Below, piece by piece: positions 1 to 12,400 of a stretch of DNA of 64,000 nt (its first letter is position 1; each line of letters opens with the position of its first letter). The notes under the pieces were generated by a model. It was not told the DNA's origin, made no database searches, and saw nothing but the letters and a program-made list of their open reading frames with translations. The DNA is from Eucommia ulmoides (taxonomy: Eukaryota; Streptophyta; Magnoliopsida; Garryales; Eucommiaceae): NCBI GenBank assembly GCA_016647705.1, contig CM028340.1:9549001-9613000 (forward strand). Direction: 5' to 3'. Made by a program: the position numbers and the translations under genes.

Positions 1-25
1 TGCTCCTAGTTAGTTTCAATGATAA

Positions 26-151
26 CTAAGAGGCATGATTAAAAGATATCAATTTAGAAGGTGGAACCACCAAGCTATGGCCATAGACAAAAGAAAGAGA
101 AGGGTGGATAGCTTCCTCAGTGGTAGGAGTGGTAGGAGTTTCGGCAGCCAT
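26..151 (-). pseudogene. copia-like gag N-terminus, truncated
   Basis: A minus-strand frame of 41 codons starts with MAAETPTTPTTEEAIHPSL and stops at 26-28. The low-complexity Thr/Pro/Ser start resembles the N-terminus of many plant Ty1/copia gag proteins. It is followed by SLVVPPSKLIS, the place where such proteins enter the gag domain. A degenerate tRNA-Met-type primer site lies about 40 bp upstream (191-205). The frame is broken here and the rest of the element would lie left of the window. The assignment rests on composition and context only. Confidence 0.35.
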
Positions 152-190
152 TAGGAGAGGATTGAAAAAAAACTTATTAAAGTGAATGGA

Positions 191-205
191 GCTCTAAATA
201 CCATA
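191..205 (-). promoter_or_regulatory. degenerate primer-binding site (tRNA-Met type)
   Basis: On the minus strand this reads TATGGTATTTAGAGC, close to the plant copia site TGGTATCAGAGC with a C-to-T change and one extra change. It sits just upstream of the gag-like start at 151, so an LTR should lie at higher coordinates (about 210-560). I could not fix its ends. Confidence 0.35.
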
Positions 206-433
206 AAACAGCTAGGGTTTATATGAAACTTGTACGCTATTCACATTGATATAACACTCCTTATACAGTGTAGAAGCTTACAATAGAATATGAAAGTCAA
301 TGGAGAAAATAAATGGAGATTAATCAAAAGAAAATTAGGAAGCAAAATCATAGGAAAGTAAATGGAGATAATATATTAGTTGAAACTATCAATTGATAGT
401 GTTGATAGTCTTCTTGTCCACTTAAGTAGTGCT

Positions 434-541
434 GAACTGATCTGACACATCTGATTTGCTATGTCTGGTATGTTGAGTTGATCTGTCACGTCTGATCTAC
501 TGAGCTGATCTGTGACGTTTAATCTACTGAGCTGATCTGAT
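434..541. repeat. 27-bp tandem repeat, about 3.5 copies
   Basis: Units at 434-460, 475-501, 502-528 and a partial unit from 529 share a core GAGCTGATCTGTSACGT-like sequence and an end TCTACT. A 14-bp spacer separates the first two. The array lies where the U3 of the presumed left-edge copia LTR would be. Confidence 0.7.
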
Positions 542-2007
542 TTTTTCTTCTTTATATACCTGATGCATGATTGATTGATTAATAATGTCTCTTCTTATGC
601 TAACCATCTCTCTGACCCATCAAATTTGCAATGTGTTAGGCTTTCAGCCAATTATCTGCTTTAGTAATTTTCTGGGTAGGTTAGATATTTGTAATATAGT
701 AGGTTTTTTGTCACGAAATTGCCAAAGAGGAAGATTGTTAGGTCTTGTGTTCTTGTTTTGCCTAAATTCCGAGACCTTGAATTGGGGGGAGAGGGTTTCC
801 TCTTTCCTTTGTGTGTGTAAGAGTATTAAGTGTATATGTTCCCTTGAGAAAGCTTCTTGCAAAATGACTTCATCTCGAAGATTCTTCTTCTCGTTTCGGC
901 ACAAGTCTAAAGAGGTAATTACATGCACTGCATAAACATCGCGCCACCCAGACACCCTACACAGTTTCTAGAGTCGAAAATGGGCAAAATACTATTTTGC
1001 GGAAAATGAAGCCACATGCGTCCAAATGGTGCATTACACTATCCAGACAGTAGACCTCCAGACATAACAACGTTCATACGTGGGCAACCATGGTGGCTAA
1101 ATCGTTTATTTCGAGTTTTTAGTTTAACTTTCCTAAGGTGCTTTTAGAGGCTAGGGTTTATTTCAAAAAAAAAAATCTTTTTTTTTGTACAAGACAAAGA
1201 TTCAAGGCAATTTTGAATTTTGCTCCCACTAACATGCACAACCTAAAATTGTATATGATGGAAGTTTTTATCTGTCGATTTGAGAGTGAAAATCAGATCT
1301 AACGAGATCTATGAAACACAAGACACCTAGAAGAAGTTCTTAGTCAGGGTCGACGTCAGGAGAATCTATAGGTCGATTAGAAGTAGTCGAGGGCCAGACC
1401 TAAACCTAGAAGATCTGGCGAAAGGTGTTAAAAGTGAGCCTACGCACAAGAAGGAAGCAATGCAAGCACGGTATATTTTAAAAAATATCTAATTATCACA
1501 ACTAACATTTTATATGAATAATGTGAAATCTTACAAAAAGATTATATACAAAAAAGAATATATAGACAAAGAAAATACTAATTGAGAAAAAATAAAGAGA
1601 GGAAGTTGCAAAGAGAGATTATTTTACAAAAATAAAATTGTAAAAATTATTTTAGGGAAAAAAAAAATGAACAAAGATATTTTTTCAAGGTAAAAGTACT
1701 AAAAAAAAATTGTGTATTTAATATATTTAGCACTTATAATTTCAGTACTCAAAATTAATAAATGTGTAGCATTGAGTTGAATGTAAACAAGCAATTCCTT
1801 CAACAATTATGCCTGACTAACGTCACAATTAATGCCGATTTTTTATTTTATTTTTTTAGCTCATATGTTGTAGGATATGTTTGAATTTTAGACCTTTCAC
1901 AAGAAAAGTAAGTCAAATGTCCACTAGATTATAAGTTTTAACGCCGATTATGTTCGTCAACAACAACAAAAAAGTTATTTATTCATACTCATTCTTCATT
2001 AAGAAAT
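542..2007. other. AT-rich region, no gene recognised
   Basis: I see no supported gene here. Short frames at 585-955 on both strands lack recognisable domains. The segment 863-917 looks superficially like a short first exon (MTSSRRFFFSFRHKSKE followed by GTAATT), but nothing downstream continues it. Confidence 0.5.
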
Positions 2008-3215
2008 ATGATTGGCAACGGGATTACCTATAGAAGAAATTTCCAACTCATCACCCCATCTACCTCTTCTTCATCTCATTCTCCACATTCATGTCACCAT
2101 CCAATGATCACCATATCCAAGCTTAGTACCATTAAACCCAATCCTAAATTTGATAATCTAACACCAATTGTTCAAGATTGTGAAGTTAAACCAACCACAT
2201 ATGGTGTTGCTGCCAAATTCCTCATTGAGAAGAGGTCATGCTTACTTATATACTGCTCTTATAAATCAAGAGACATGGTCCCTGGTTCCACCTCCTCCGG
2301 ACAGAGAACCTAAAGGGTGCAAATGGATATTCAAAATCAAAAAGGGGGCAGATGGCTCTATAATCAGATGTAAAGCAAGATTGGTTGCTAAAAGCTTTCA
2401 CCAACAGCAAGGATTGGATTACTCAGGGCTTGGTTCTCTCTCCTCACTTCCCATTTAACCAACCAAGACTTCGTCATTAGCAAGGCAGGCACCTCTCTAT
2501 TTGTCAGAAACAGCAACCAGGATATTATTATATTTTTAATCTAGGTGGTTGATATTCTCATCATAGGCAGTAATCCTTCCGGAATCAGTTCTCTCAATCA
2601 AACAATGAGCCATACCTTTGCCATGAAAGACTTGGGAAAAGTCTCGTATTTTCAAGGCCTAAAGGTTCACTACAATACTTCTGGTCTTCTTCTCCACTAG
2701 AGCAAATACTGCATTAAGTTTCTTAACAAAATTGGAATGACTCATTGCAAATCATCTCCCACTCCTACAACCAGCAAATACATCTCCTACCCCTTTTGAT
2801 GATCACTCCTATGAGAATCCTACCTATTTGAGAAGCATATTTGGAGCTCTCCAGTATCTAACTATTACTAGGCCAGACATCACATTTGCGGTGAATTCAA
2901 TTTGTCAATTCATGCACAAACCCTGGAACAAGCACTTTAGTGAAGTGAAAAGGATCCTAAGATACCTAAAAGGTACTCCCAAACATGGCATACAATTTTC
3001 TCCTTGCCCTTTTACCCTCAATGCCTATTCTAATTCTGACTAGACAGGAAATCAGACAGACTGACACTCTGCAAGTGGCTACTACACATTCTTAGGTTCC
3101 AACCTCATATTGTGGTCATCCAAGAAACAACCTACTGTCTCAAAGTCTTCCACCGAAGCAGAGTATACATCAATGGCTTACACCGCATCTGAACTCATTT
3201 ACTACAAAAAAATAT
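2008..3215 (+). pseudogene. Ty1/copia pol remnant (RT and RNase H)
   Basis: Plus-strand fragments give, in order: the integrase/RT hinge (HPMITISKL, KPNPKF), the RT start (ETWSLVPPPPDREPKGCKWI, then ARLVAKSFHQQQGLDY), a jump at about 2425 straight to a RAWFSLL-like segment, the former catalytic box (now stop-V-V-D at about 2545), then LRSIFGALQYLTITRPDI and the RNase H part ending SSTEAEYTSMAY. The middle of the RT palm is deleted and there are several stops and frameshifts, so the copy is dead. It runs opposite to the host metallophosphoesterase gene and stops just before that gene's 3' UTR. Confidence 0.85.
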
Positions 3216-3352
3216 TTCTAGGGAAAAAAATGTACTTAACTAATTTGTATTCAAAGAAACAAGTCCTGGCCAGAAGTAACTATGAATCTTCTCTGCATAA
3301 ATTAGCTGTAGCCCACAGACAAGTGAAACAATTAACTTTTGATAAATCTTCC

Positions 3353-3469
3353 TCAAGCCTTTCTGGTTTGGTAAACAGTATAAGCCAACAAGAGTGGAAC
3401 TGACATGCTGTATAACGGAAAATGCAGAACCGAATTCATTTCATAAGCTTTCATAAGAGCTCTGCAATT
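3353..3469 (-). CDS. metallophosphoesterase exon 4 (C-terminus)
   Basis: This 117-base exon follows the acceptor TTTACAG and codes 38 residues beginning [12 protein letters not shown], a final hydrophobic span ([10 protein letters not shown]) and a TGA at 3353-3355. It continues the exon 3 frame and matches what I recall of the plant family's C-terminus. It is easily missed because of its size. Confidence 0.85.
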   Translation of the reverse strand, partial: NCRALMKAYEMNSVLHFPLYSMSVPLLLAYTVYQTRKA

Positions 3470-6400
3470 CTGTAAAGAAACAAGTGGTAAAAGAACCAAG
3501 AATTAGTAAACCATTAGGTGTCATTTGATTATTCTTTCTATTTCCATTATTCCAGAAATATTCCCAGAAAATTAAGAAACAAAAAACAGAAAAAGGAAAA
3601 TTCTGAAACTTGGGAACAAACTAAGACCCACCATAATTATATAAGCATTCGCCTCATCCCCCATACTTCATCACATAATTATAAAATCAATGTTCGAATT
3701 GGTTGAGATTGATTTTGATAAAATAAAATAAAATAAAATAAAATAAAAAATTTGAGGGAAAATATTGTTTTACAAAAATTTTTTGGGGGCAGTTCTTGCC
3801 CAAATATTTTACACTCCCACTTTCCAAGCGGTTAAGTTAAATTTTATTGGAAAACTTTTTTAGAGGTCCCAAGATTTCAAAAATCACTTTCTAGGTCCCA
3901 TCTCATGTGTAAAAAAATTACTGTTACAGGACCCCATAAAGTGGTGTTTTTATGGGATGGGACCTTTGAGGGAATTTCCCAATTTTATTTTTTACCCTTT
4001 TAAGTTTCACATTTGTGTTTAATTGATTAATTTATTTATTTTTAATTATTTACTATCTTTTCACACTTATTAATTAGAAAAACCAATACAATGACCCTAG
4101 TATAATATATACGGAACATAGTATATATAGAATGTAAATGAAATAAAAGTACGTTGATAACATATGGCAGTTGGAGAACCTTACCTTCAAATGCTTCCAA
4201 CAAATTGCCAAAGAAACCAGCAGGAGAATCCTCCTCATCCACCTGCTATTCCTCCTGTCATGATCAGACAATGGAGGGCTGTTGTTGTCCATGCCACCAT
4301 AATCATCATTTTTCTTGCCTGAAAGTGAAAGAAGATAATCCCGGCACATCCCTCTTTCAGCAGCTAATGCCTTGATCACTAAAACGGCTGGCAAAACAAC
4401 GAAAAACAGATGAGGAAGAACCACAACCATTACATCTGGAAATCCAAGGAACTCTATTTTTCCTCCTGTAGTATTATTAGATTTCATCACCCAGCCTCTA
4501 TATGTCATGTATCCCCACGCTCCACCGTCTATGACAAACCGACCATAAAACCAAGGACATAGGATAAGGTAAAACAAGTAAAGTAGGATACAGAACCACA
4601 CAAAACGAACCCCTTGTAGCTCTGTTGAAACCCATGCCATACCATTTATGAACCCTTTATTGCCCTTAAAATTCCTGTAAGTATACTGCTGCTTTGAGAA
4701 AGTGGTCATCGCTTTTGGTATAAGGAGAAGAGAGAACATATATATATAAAAAGACCACAGGATTGGATAATATAACGCATCCCATTGACAACCCATGACT
4801 AGAAACTCTTTCCATGTCCACGAGAGCTTTGCTCGATGGCCATTTATAGAAAACGGTCGTAGTTCAGACAAAGTAGAACTGCCAATGATGTCGGTTGCCT
4901 CAATTTGAAGCCAAAATCTTTGAGGAGATGGGTCCTCAAAGGCGTTGAAATCCCATGGTACACTATAGAGATCGCCTCTAGATGAAGCCTTTCCTTGATT
5001 TTTCATGGCTGCTTCCATGACCACAACGAAATTCCTAGGCCTTGAGTCGTAGATTCTGGCCACAACTGACACAATTGGAGATGTTGAAAAAACAAGAGCT
5101 CGAACAGCCCCACATGGTGAATGAGCCACCGAGTGACATTTGGATTTGAAGTCTGATGATGATGATGACACGAAGCGGGAATCTAATGGAAAAGTGGGCA
5201 AAATTATAGTTTTTCTTGCCCCCAACTTGAAGTCGGTATCAATAAATGACATATGACCTCTATCTATGGCCAAAATGCGCATAGCTCTACTCTTCCTCCA
5301 GTCACCCATTTCCAACTCCCAGAATTCTTTACTTTCCGAAGTCATTTGATGTGCGTTTAACTGGATATATTTTGTGGAGAGTTGGTCATGATATACTGAC
5401 TGATGGTGTCGCTTCAAATTCTTACCAAACCTTGTATGGAGATGCCCACAAAGGTATGTTGACAAGGAATGGTTGAGAAATATATCCTTCAGGGTCTTCC
5501 CAGAATAAGAGGGTGCTGAGAATGAAAGAGGAAAATGCCCAAAAGAAAGTTTCATTACTGGCTGCGAAGATTGAGAATCCCATTGTGAGAGTTCAGACCC
5601 TATCTCAGCTAACAGTTGATCAGTCGGATGCCCAAAAAGATTAGTTGGGCCTCGTAACCCGATAGACATTGTGCTGTCCAACCCAACAAAAAGAAGTTTT
5701 CTTCCACCTGCCTGCAACAATGGGTCACATGCACACGAGACTCAGAAAATATGGAAGTCTGAATTTATTAAGACACCGTTTCATAGAACTTCCCTCAAGT
5801 ACACTTCGTAATTTTAAGCAAAAAATTACTTAAAAAGTATAAGTAGTGTACGTTTTGCGCTCTAAAAAAAGTAAAAGTAAATTTTTAGAGAACTTTTTTT
5901 TTTTTTTCCCTTTTAAGTTAAAGTATTTTTCTGTTCAACTGTTCAATTAACTTCTTTTATTATAAAAAAATATTTAAAAACTTTACTCAACAGTACCCAA
6001 GAATGACAGCTATTAAAAGTAAAAGTCGCGTTTGTTTTGAGTTTTTTAAAAAAAAAAAGTACTTTTAGAAAACAAGAAAATAAATTACTTTTCTCAAAAA
6101 CAAAAAGAAATTATTTTTCATTTTTCCGATTTTTATATTTGAAGAAATCAATGGACAAGGACCTCTATGTCCAAATTTTCTCAACCGCTTACAAAATTCT
6201 TTCAGAAAAGAGATTGTCTATATGAATTCCACTAAGATATCATCTCTAAGTTATCAAACACTTGCATTTGCTTTTAAAAGAAAAGTACGTGTTTACTCAA
6301 ATTAGGATGTTCCAACCTAAAACCATATGGTATCAAATGGAGTAACTTTTTTCATATAGACTACTTTGGGAAGCCTAATAGATTCGATGTAAGATTCCGA

Positions 6401-9400
6401 CACCCAGCCTCATGTGCAACCTCGCCTTGCACGTGATGCAATCAAACAAATCGAAAAGAGAAAACAAACATTCAAAAAATCGGAAACACACAAGCAAACC
6501 TTCCCAAACCTACCATTAATACCACACTTGGAGGTTCCAATCTAAAACTACATAATATCTAGCTAGAATAACTCCTTTCATATATAGATTACTTTGAGAA
6601 GCCTCACAGATTTGGTGTGAGATTCTAACAGTTCAATTAACTTTCTTGACTCTAAAAAGTAATTGAAAGAAGCGTTAACAACGGTGCCAATGTTATCAAA
6701 GAAATACTAGCACTGGTACCAAAGAATGACCATTCAATCTTTAACTGGAATAAAAGTTCAGATGGATCCTTCAGTTTGGCTCAAAAGTAGCTCAAAAGTA
6801 TTATCACAAGGCATCATTAAATTAGCAAGTAAAATACCAAAAGGAAAGATAAAAAAAGAACTCTTTATTGCAACTTAAGAACAAACTTGGTTAATTTGAG
6901 AAGTAGTAGCAGGCTCAAGCAAAATACCCGTCCTTCCAAAACCTATTCACAATTTAGGGGCTTTGTTTAACCCCAGACCAAAAAGTTCCGAGAAAATGCA
7001 ATGACAATTTGTTTCAAACAAGTAGCCCCATTGTTTGTAAAATTATGGATAACTACCCTATGTATGCTTTAGGCTTTAGATTGCTGTTATCACATCAATC
7101 TCGTGTCTATTGTATTACACAGGTACTCCTGTAAATAAACAACGTTTTCTTAGAACTAGAAAATCAAACACCGCACCCCCCCCCCCCCCCCCCTCCTTGA
7201 AAGGACAACACATCTTTTTTCATTTCATGCCCCGCTGGCTCTCTCTAATCCCTCTTTATTGTCTCTAGACATATAAATACTCTCTTATTGTTCACCAACC
7301 TGATGAACATGGTGATGATTAATTGTGGGATTCTACTCCATCAGGTCTGTTGTGGATACCTAAATGAAGATGTTTCTACAATGTTCTTCGGAAAGCCAAA
7401 AAAAGAAAAAAGAAAAAGAGAGGTGAACTTGCGGGGCACTTTATCACAAATCCACTCTTCCTCTTTTGATAGGCAAAATATTTTATAGCTATACCAAGAT
7501 TACAAGGTCGGGCACACAACAACAACAACTAAGCCTTTGTCCCACTTATGAAGGGTTGGCTATATAAATCCATTCACGCCAAAGAGATCGATCAAGGGTC
7601 ATCCCCTCTATCAGATTTAATATCGCCAAATCAGTTCTAATAATTTCGTCCCACGTCTTCTTAGGTCTTTCTTTTCCTCTAGTAGTTTCATGAATTTGAA
7701 CTAAATCACATTTTCTCACTGGTACCTCTATAGGTCTTCTATGCACATGCCCAAACCATCATAAACGATTTTCTCTAATTTTCTCCTTGATGGGTGTTAT
7801 TCCTAAATTCTCTCTATTAGTTTCATTCTTAATTTTATCCATTCTCGTCTTCTCACTCATCCACTGCAATATCCTCATTCCTGTCACCCCCATTTTCTGG
7901 ACATAATTCATTTTTACCGCCCGACATATTGAACCATAAAGAAGTGTTAGTCTTATAGTAGTTTTGTAGAATTTTGTTTTAAGTTTCAACGGAATCCTAC
8001 GATCACAAATCACCCTAACTGCATTTCTCCACCTTAACCAACCTGCCTTAATTCTGTGTAATATCCTCCTCGATTTCACCATTACTCTGAATCATTGAAC
8101 CTAAACATCTAAAACGATTAACCTTCGGCACCTCCTCGTCTCCAATTTTGACCGCACCACCGTCTCTCCGGGTATTACTAAAATTGCAATGCATGTATTC
8201 CGTCTTTCTTCTACTAACCTTCAAACCTTTAGACTCTAACGTTTCTCTCCATCTTTCTAACTTAGTATTAAAACCTATTCTACTTTCGTCCATTAATACG
8301 ATGTCATCCCCAAACAACATACTCCAAGGTACTCCATCTTGAATATGTTTTATGAGTTCATCCATTACTAGAACAAAGAGGTAAGGACTTAAAGATTATC
8401 GTTGATGTAAGCCTATATTGATAGGAAGTGTACAAGTATCACCTCCTCCTCCTCCTCCTGTTCGAACACTAGTGACTATACTTTCATACATATCCTTAAT
8501 CACCTCGATATACACATTGGATACTTGTTTCTTTTCTAACACCCACCACAAAACTTCTCTGGGTACCCTATCATAAGCCTTTTTCAGGTCCACAAATACC
8601 CTATGTAAATCTCTCTTCTTTTTTCTATATTTTTCCATTAATCTCTTAAGTAAATAGATAGCTTCAATGGTTTATCAGCTGGGCATAAATCCAAATTGGT
8701 TCTCTTCTATACTCGTTTCATGTCTTATTCTAGATTCCATCACTCTCTTCCAAAGTTTCATAGTATGACTCATACGTTATATGCCCTGATAGTTCGTGCA
8801 ACTTTGAACATCCCCTTTATTTTTATAAATGGGTACTAAGATGGTGTTTGGTAACCGTTTCGTGCCCATCCCATGCAGTGAGATAGGAATGGGATAGGAT
8901 GGGATGAGATGAGAATTTTGTTTCCTTCTTGGGAACAGAATCACGTTTGGTAACGACAATTTTTTATTTTTACTTTTTTTGGATCTAGGAATAGAATCGT
9001 GTTTGGTAACAATATCCAAGAAATGAAAAACGAACCCTAAACCACAATCAAAAAATATCAAGTAATCAAACCCTAAACCACAATCGAAATCAATATCCTA
9101 AACCGAAATCGAAATCGAAATTGAAATCGAACTCGAACTCTAAACCCCAATCGAAATCGAAACCCTATAAGCAGACGAAATCGAGACAACGAAAACAAGG
9201 CGAAGAACACTGTTGAAATCAATTTCGACTTCGAAATCAAAAAGGCGAAGAACACGGTTGAAATCGATTTTAAAATCAAAATCAAAATCGAAATAGAAAT
9301 GAAGATTAAGACGACGCAAGTGAACAAACCAGGATTTCGATTTCCAAATCGAAACCCAATTTTGAAATCGAAATCGAAATAGATAAGAAGACGAAGACAA

Positions 9401-12400
9401 CGTAGGTCAACGAACCAGGGTTTCGATTTCGAAATCGAAATAGAGAAGAAGACGAAGACGACGAACGTGATGGAGAAGAAGACGACGTAGGTGATGGCGA
9501 AGAAGACGAAGACAACGCAGGTGATGGAGAAGAAGACGTAGGTGAACGATCCAGAAGAGGACGACGAAGACAACGCAGGTGATGGCGGATGATGAAGACG
9601 ACGAACGTGATGGAAGGTGATGGAGAAGAAGATGACGAACCAAACGAAGGTGATGGAGGTGATGAGCAAATGGGTTGGGAATGGATTTTTTTTTGTTAGG
9701 AATGGAATAGGAATGATGAGAAACAACTTTTTTTGTTTCCCATTTCTGTACAAAAAGTGGGTGCCATTCTCATTTTAAAATGGAATGAGAACGGAAACAA
9801 AAGTTTACCAAACGCAATGCCCAAAAATAAATCCCAAAAATCTAGGCATGGGATAAGAATTTTTGGGATGGGAGTGGTTACCAAACGGGGCCTAAGATAC
9901 TTCTCCTCCAGTCGCCAGGCATTCTCTTAATCCTCAAAATGTCATTGAAAAGTCTAAATAACAACTCTATCTCAATATCTCCCAAACTTTTCCACACCTC
10001 TATAAAGATTTCATCTGGCCCTACTGCTTTTTCAATTCGCATCTTCCTTAGTACTATCCTAACTTCTGAAACCCTAATTCTTCTATGAAACCTATAAATC
10101 TTATCTGAAGATAAACTAGGCAACTCTAGTCTAGATTTGTCAGGCACATAACAAGTGATACTAAAAACATCATTAAACCTTTTGTTCCCAAGGCTGCTAA
10201 CCAAACCTGTACTTCAGCGATGAAAATCATTTACAGCCAGACCCAAAAAGGGACAGGTTTGGATGAACACATTTAAAACATCATCTGTTCCTAACCACCT
10301 GAATCTGTCCATTTGCCACCCCTAGAGATGCAGAATCAACAAATATGAAATGAAAACACCCTAGGAAAGGTGAACAAGGTCGTAAATTGTCTATTAATCA
10401 TTACACGGCAAGCAAATACTTATGCATTTTGCCACGTAAAAGGCTTCTATTAGGATCTTCCATATGATACCAATACCCTTTTTTTTTCTTTTTTCTTTTT
10501 TTTTGATAAGCCATATGATACCAATACTTAATAGAACTAAAGAGAATAACTGACCTGAACGGTGACACTGTTGACCTGTCCACTTCTTCCCAATCGCGAA
10601 TTGAGGCTATATGTTGAAAAGTAATCAAACGAGCCACCGATGACCGGTACACCAAAGTTATCATGATTCCCCCTAAGATCATAGAAGATGCTCCGGTTAA
10701 GTCCACTTCTTATAACTACGTCATCCATTACCTCTAGGTATTCCACCCATTCCTTTTCATCTTGCCTCATTGTCAACAAATCCTTGCTTTTACCATCTGA
10801 TAAGAGTTGGATGGTAAGTTATAAAAATAAAATGCATTGATAAACGCACAAAATGACATCTTTCAGAAAAGCAATTGGGAAGCATATGATCATCAACAAA
10901 TCATTACATGTAATAAAACATAAAGGCATATGGATTATTTTCAAACCAGAAAGAAAAAGATGGAAAGGAGTCCATTCATTATAAATATAGAAGATCCTTA
11001 TACTAGGAAAAAAGGATATGGATACAGACTAGGAAGCACCGACACTTACTAGTAGGCCAATGCATCCGTATCTGACACGTATCGGCAGGCGTCGTTCAAA
11101 GGACACACCAGGATACGTATCCCACACACCTAAATACGTGTCTTAATATTTTATTATTAATTTTTATAGTTGTACATTTCTTCAACAAGTGAGCACACTC
11201 GTATCCATTTACCAATCTCCCTTCTCTCGATTTTTTGACCCTCAGTGGTGCTAGTAGGCTGAATCAGTGAGCAATGAATAAAGTGATGTGAACATAGATC
11301 GTGGAGATGACAAGGATGAAGGTCAATTGTGCTCGCATTTAACCTACTTGATATGACCATATTCCATATTTCAATTGGTATGTATAAATTTCTTTTTAAA
11401 AGATTTCCTTGATTTGTTGCTTGATCTCGAAGATTATTTATTAAATGGGGATTATTGAAGAATATAAAGTTAGATTAGCTTCCAAGATACTTAGAAGTGA
11501 TGTAGTAGATTGGTAGTAAAAATTACAATTTAAGAGAACTTGTCAACATAAAAATAAAATTGAACCATGATTTAGAATGAAAAAGAGGCTTGCAACATAG
11601 TTTTAATTCAAAAACATTATGAAGAGATTATGTCCTATACAAAACAAGGTGTAAACCGAAGAAGTTAATTGTAAAAAGATCATCATGTATATATATTATA
11701 TTATGCACCTATATGATTACAGTATCTTTGGACCGAATTATCTGAACCCACACAAGTTTGTTGATGTTCTGCCAATAGTATATAATTTAAAGATTTTTCA
11801 TAAGAAGGTTCAAAATCCAGCACAAGAAATTACTTGAGATGCCTCATCAATAAAATGTGAGGAGGTAATACTTAATAGATTCAAAAGAAATATTATTGCA
11901 TCATAATAATCGCATTAAAGATCATTTAGATGAAATAGCATATGATGGATTTGTCCTTCAAGTTGATGCTCAAGAAGTCTCAGTAGAAGCAAAACAGAAA
12001 TTGAATTTTGAAATCATGCAGTGTGATCATTCAGAGAGCTTTGATGGCTTTGTTGTTCATGTTGATGCTCAAAAACGCTCACAAGAGGCAAAGAGGAGTT
12101 TAAATTTTGAAATCATGGAGTATAGTCATTCATTGGGCTTCGTTGACACGTTTACATCTTCAATTAAAGATATGTTTAAATATCGAGAGCGAAATATTGT
12201 GATCAAGTTAACCAGGAAGATGAATTTCATATTGATTTTATTGTGGTTGACGATTCCTCGATAAGATCAAATGCAGCAATGGTGGATATCACGACTCAAC
12301 TTAATGTTCGAGCAAGGATCGTTAGGGTTGTGCAATTTCAGAAAATTAATTGTTGGAATCAATTGAAAAATGCAAAATTTTCAAAATACTTGGTTCATTG

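Larger units (their letters stand above)
5712..10554 (-). other. intron 2 of the metallophosphoesterase gene
   Basis: This 4.8-kb intron contains an RTE LINE in the same orientation as the gene, split by a hAT-like element. It also holds an 18-base C run (7176-7193) and a diverged direct repeat at 6306-6402 and 6531-6630. Confidence 0.8.

Noticed and set aside
863-917. Possible first exon starting MTSSRRFF
   Set aside because: It has a donor-like end but no downstream exon, no recognisable family and no compositional contrast.
3230-3403. Plus-strand frame after copia RNase H
   Set aside because: It is antisense to exon 4 and the 3' UTR of the host gene; the minus-strand reading has splice and homology support.
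4074-5720. Single 548-residue open frame as a complete gene
   Set aside because: Its first three codons lie in the intron acceptor region and its tail lies in intron 3. Homology and splice sites show it is an internal exon (4185-5711).
7176-7193. 18-base C run as a functional quadruplex
   Set aside because: It is a lone homopolymer in an intron with no further structure to support a function.
9073-9753. 226-residue and shorter overlapping frames
   Set aside because: They are low-complexity translations of GAAATC and GAAGAC repeats inside the hAT-like element, open in several frames at once.
11041-11160. Possible small inverted-repeat element with GATACGTATC-like text
   Set aside because: Repeated ACACGTATC/GATACGTATC words are present, but I could not define terminal repeats or a target duplication.
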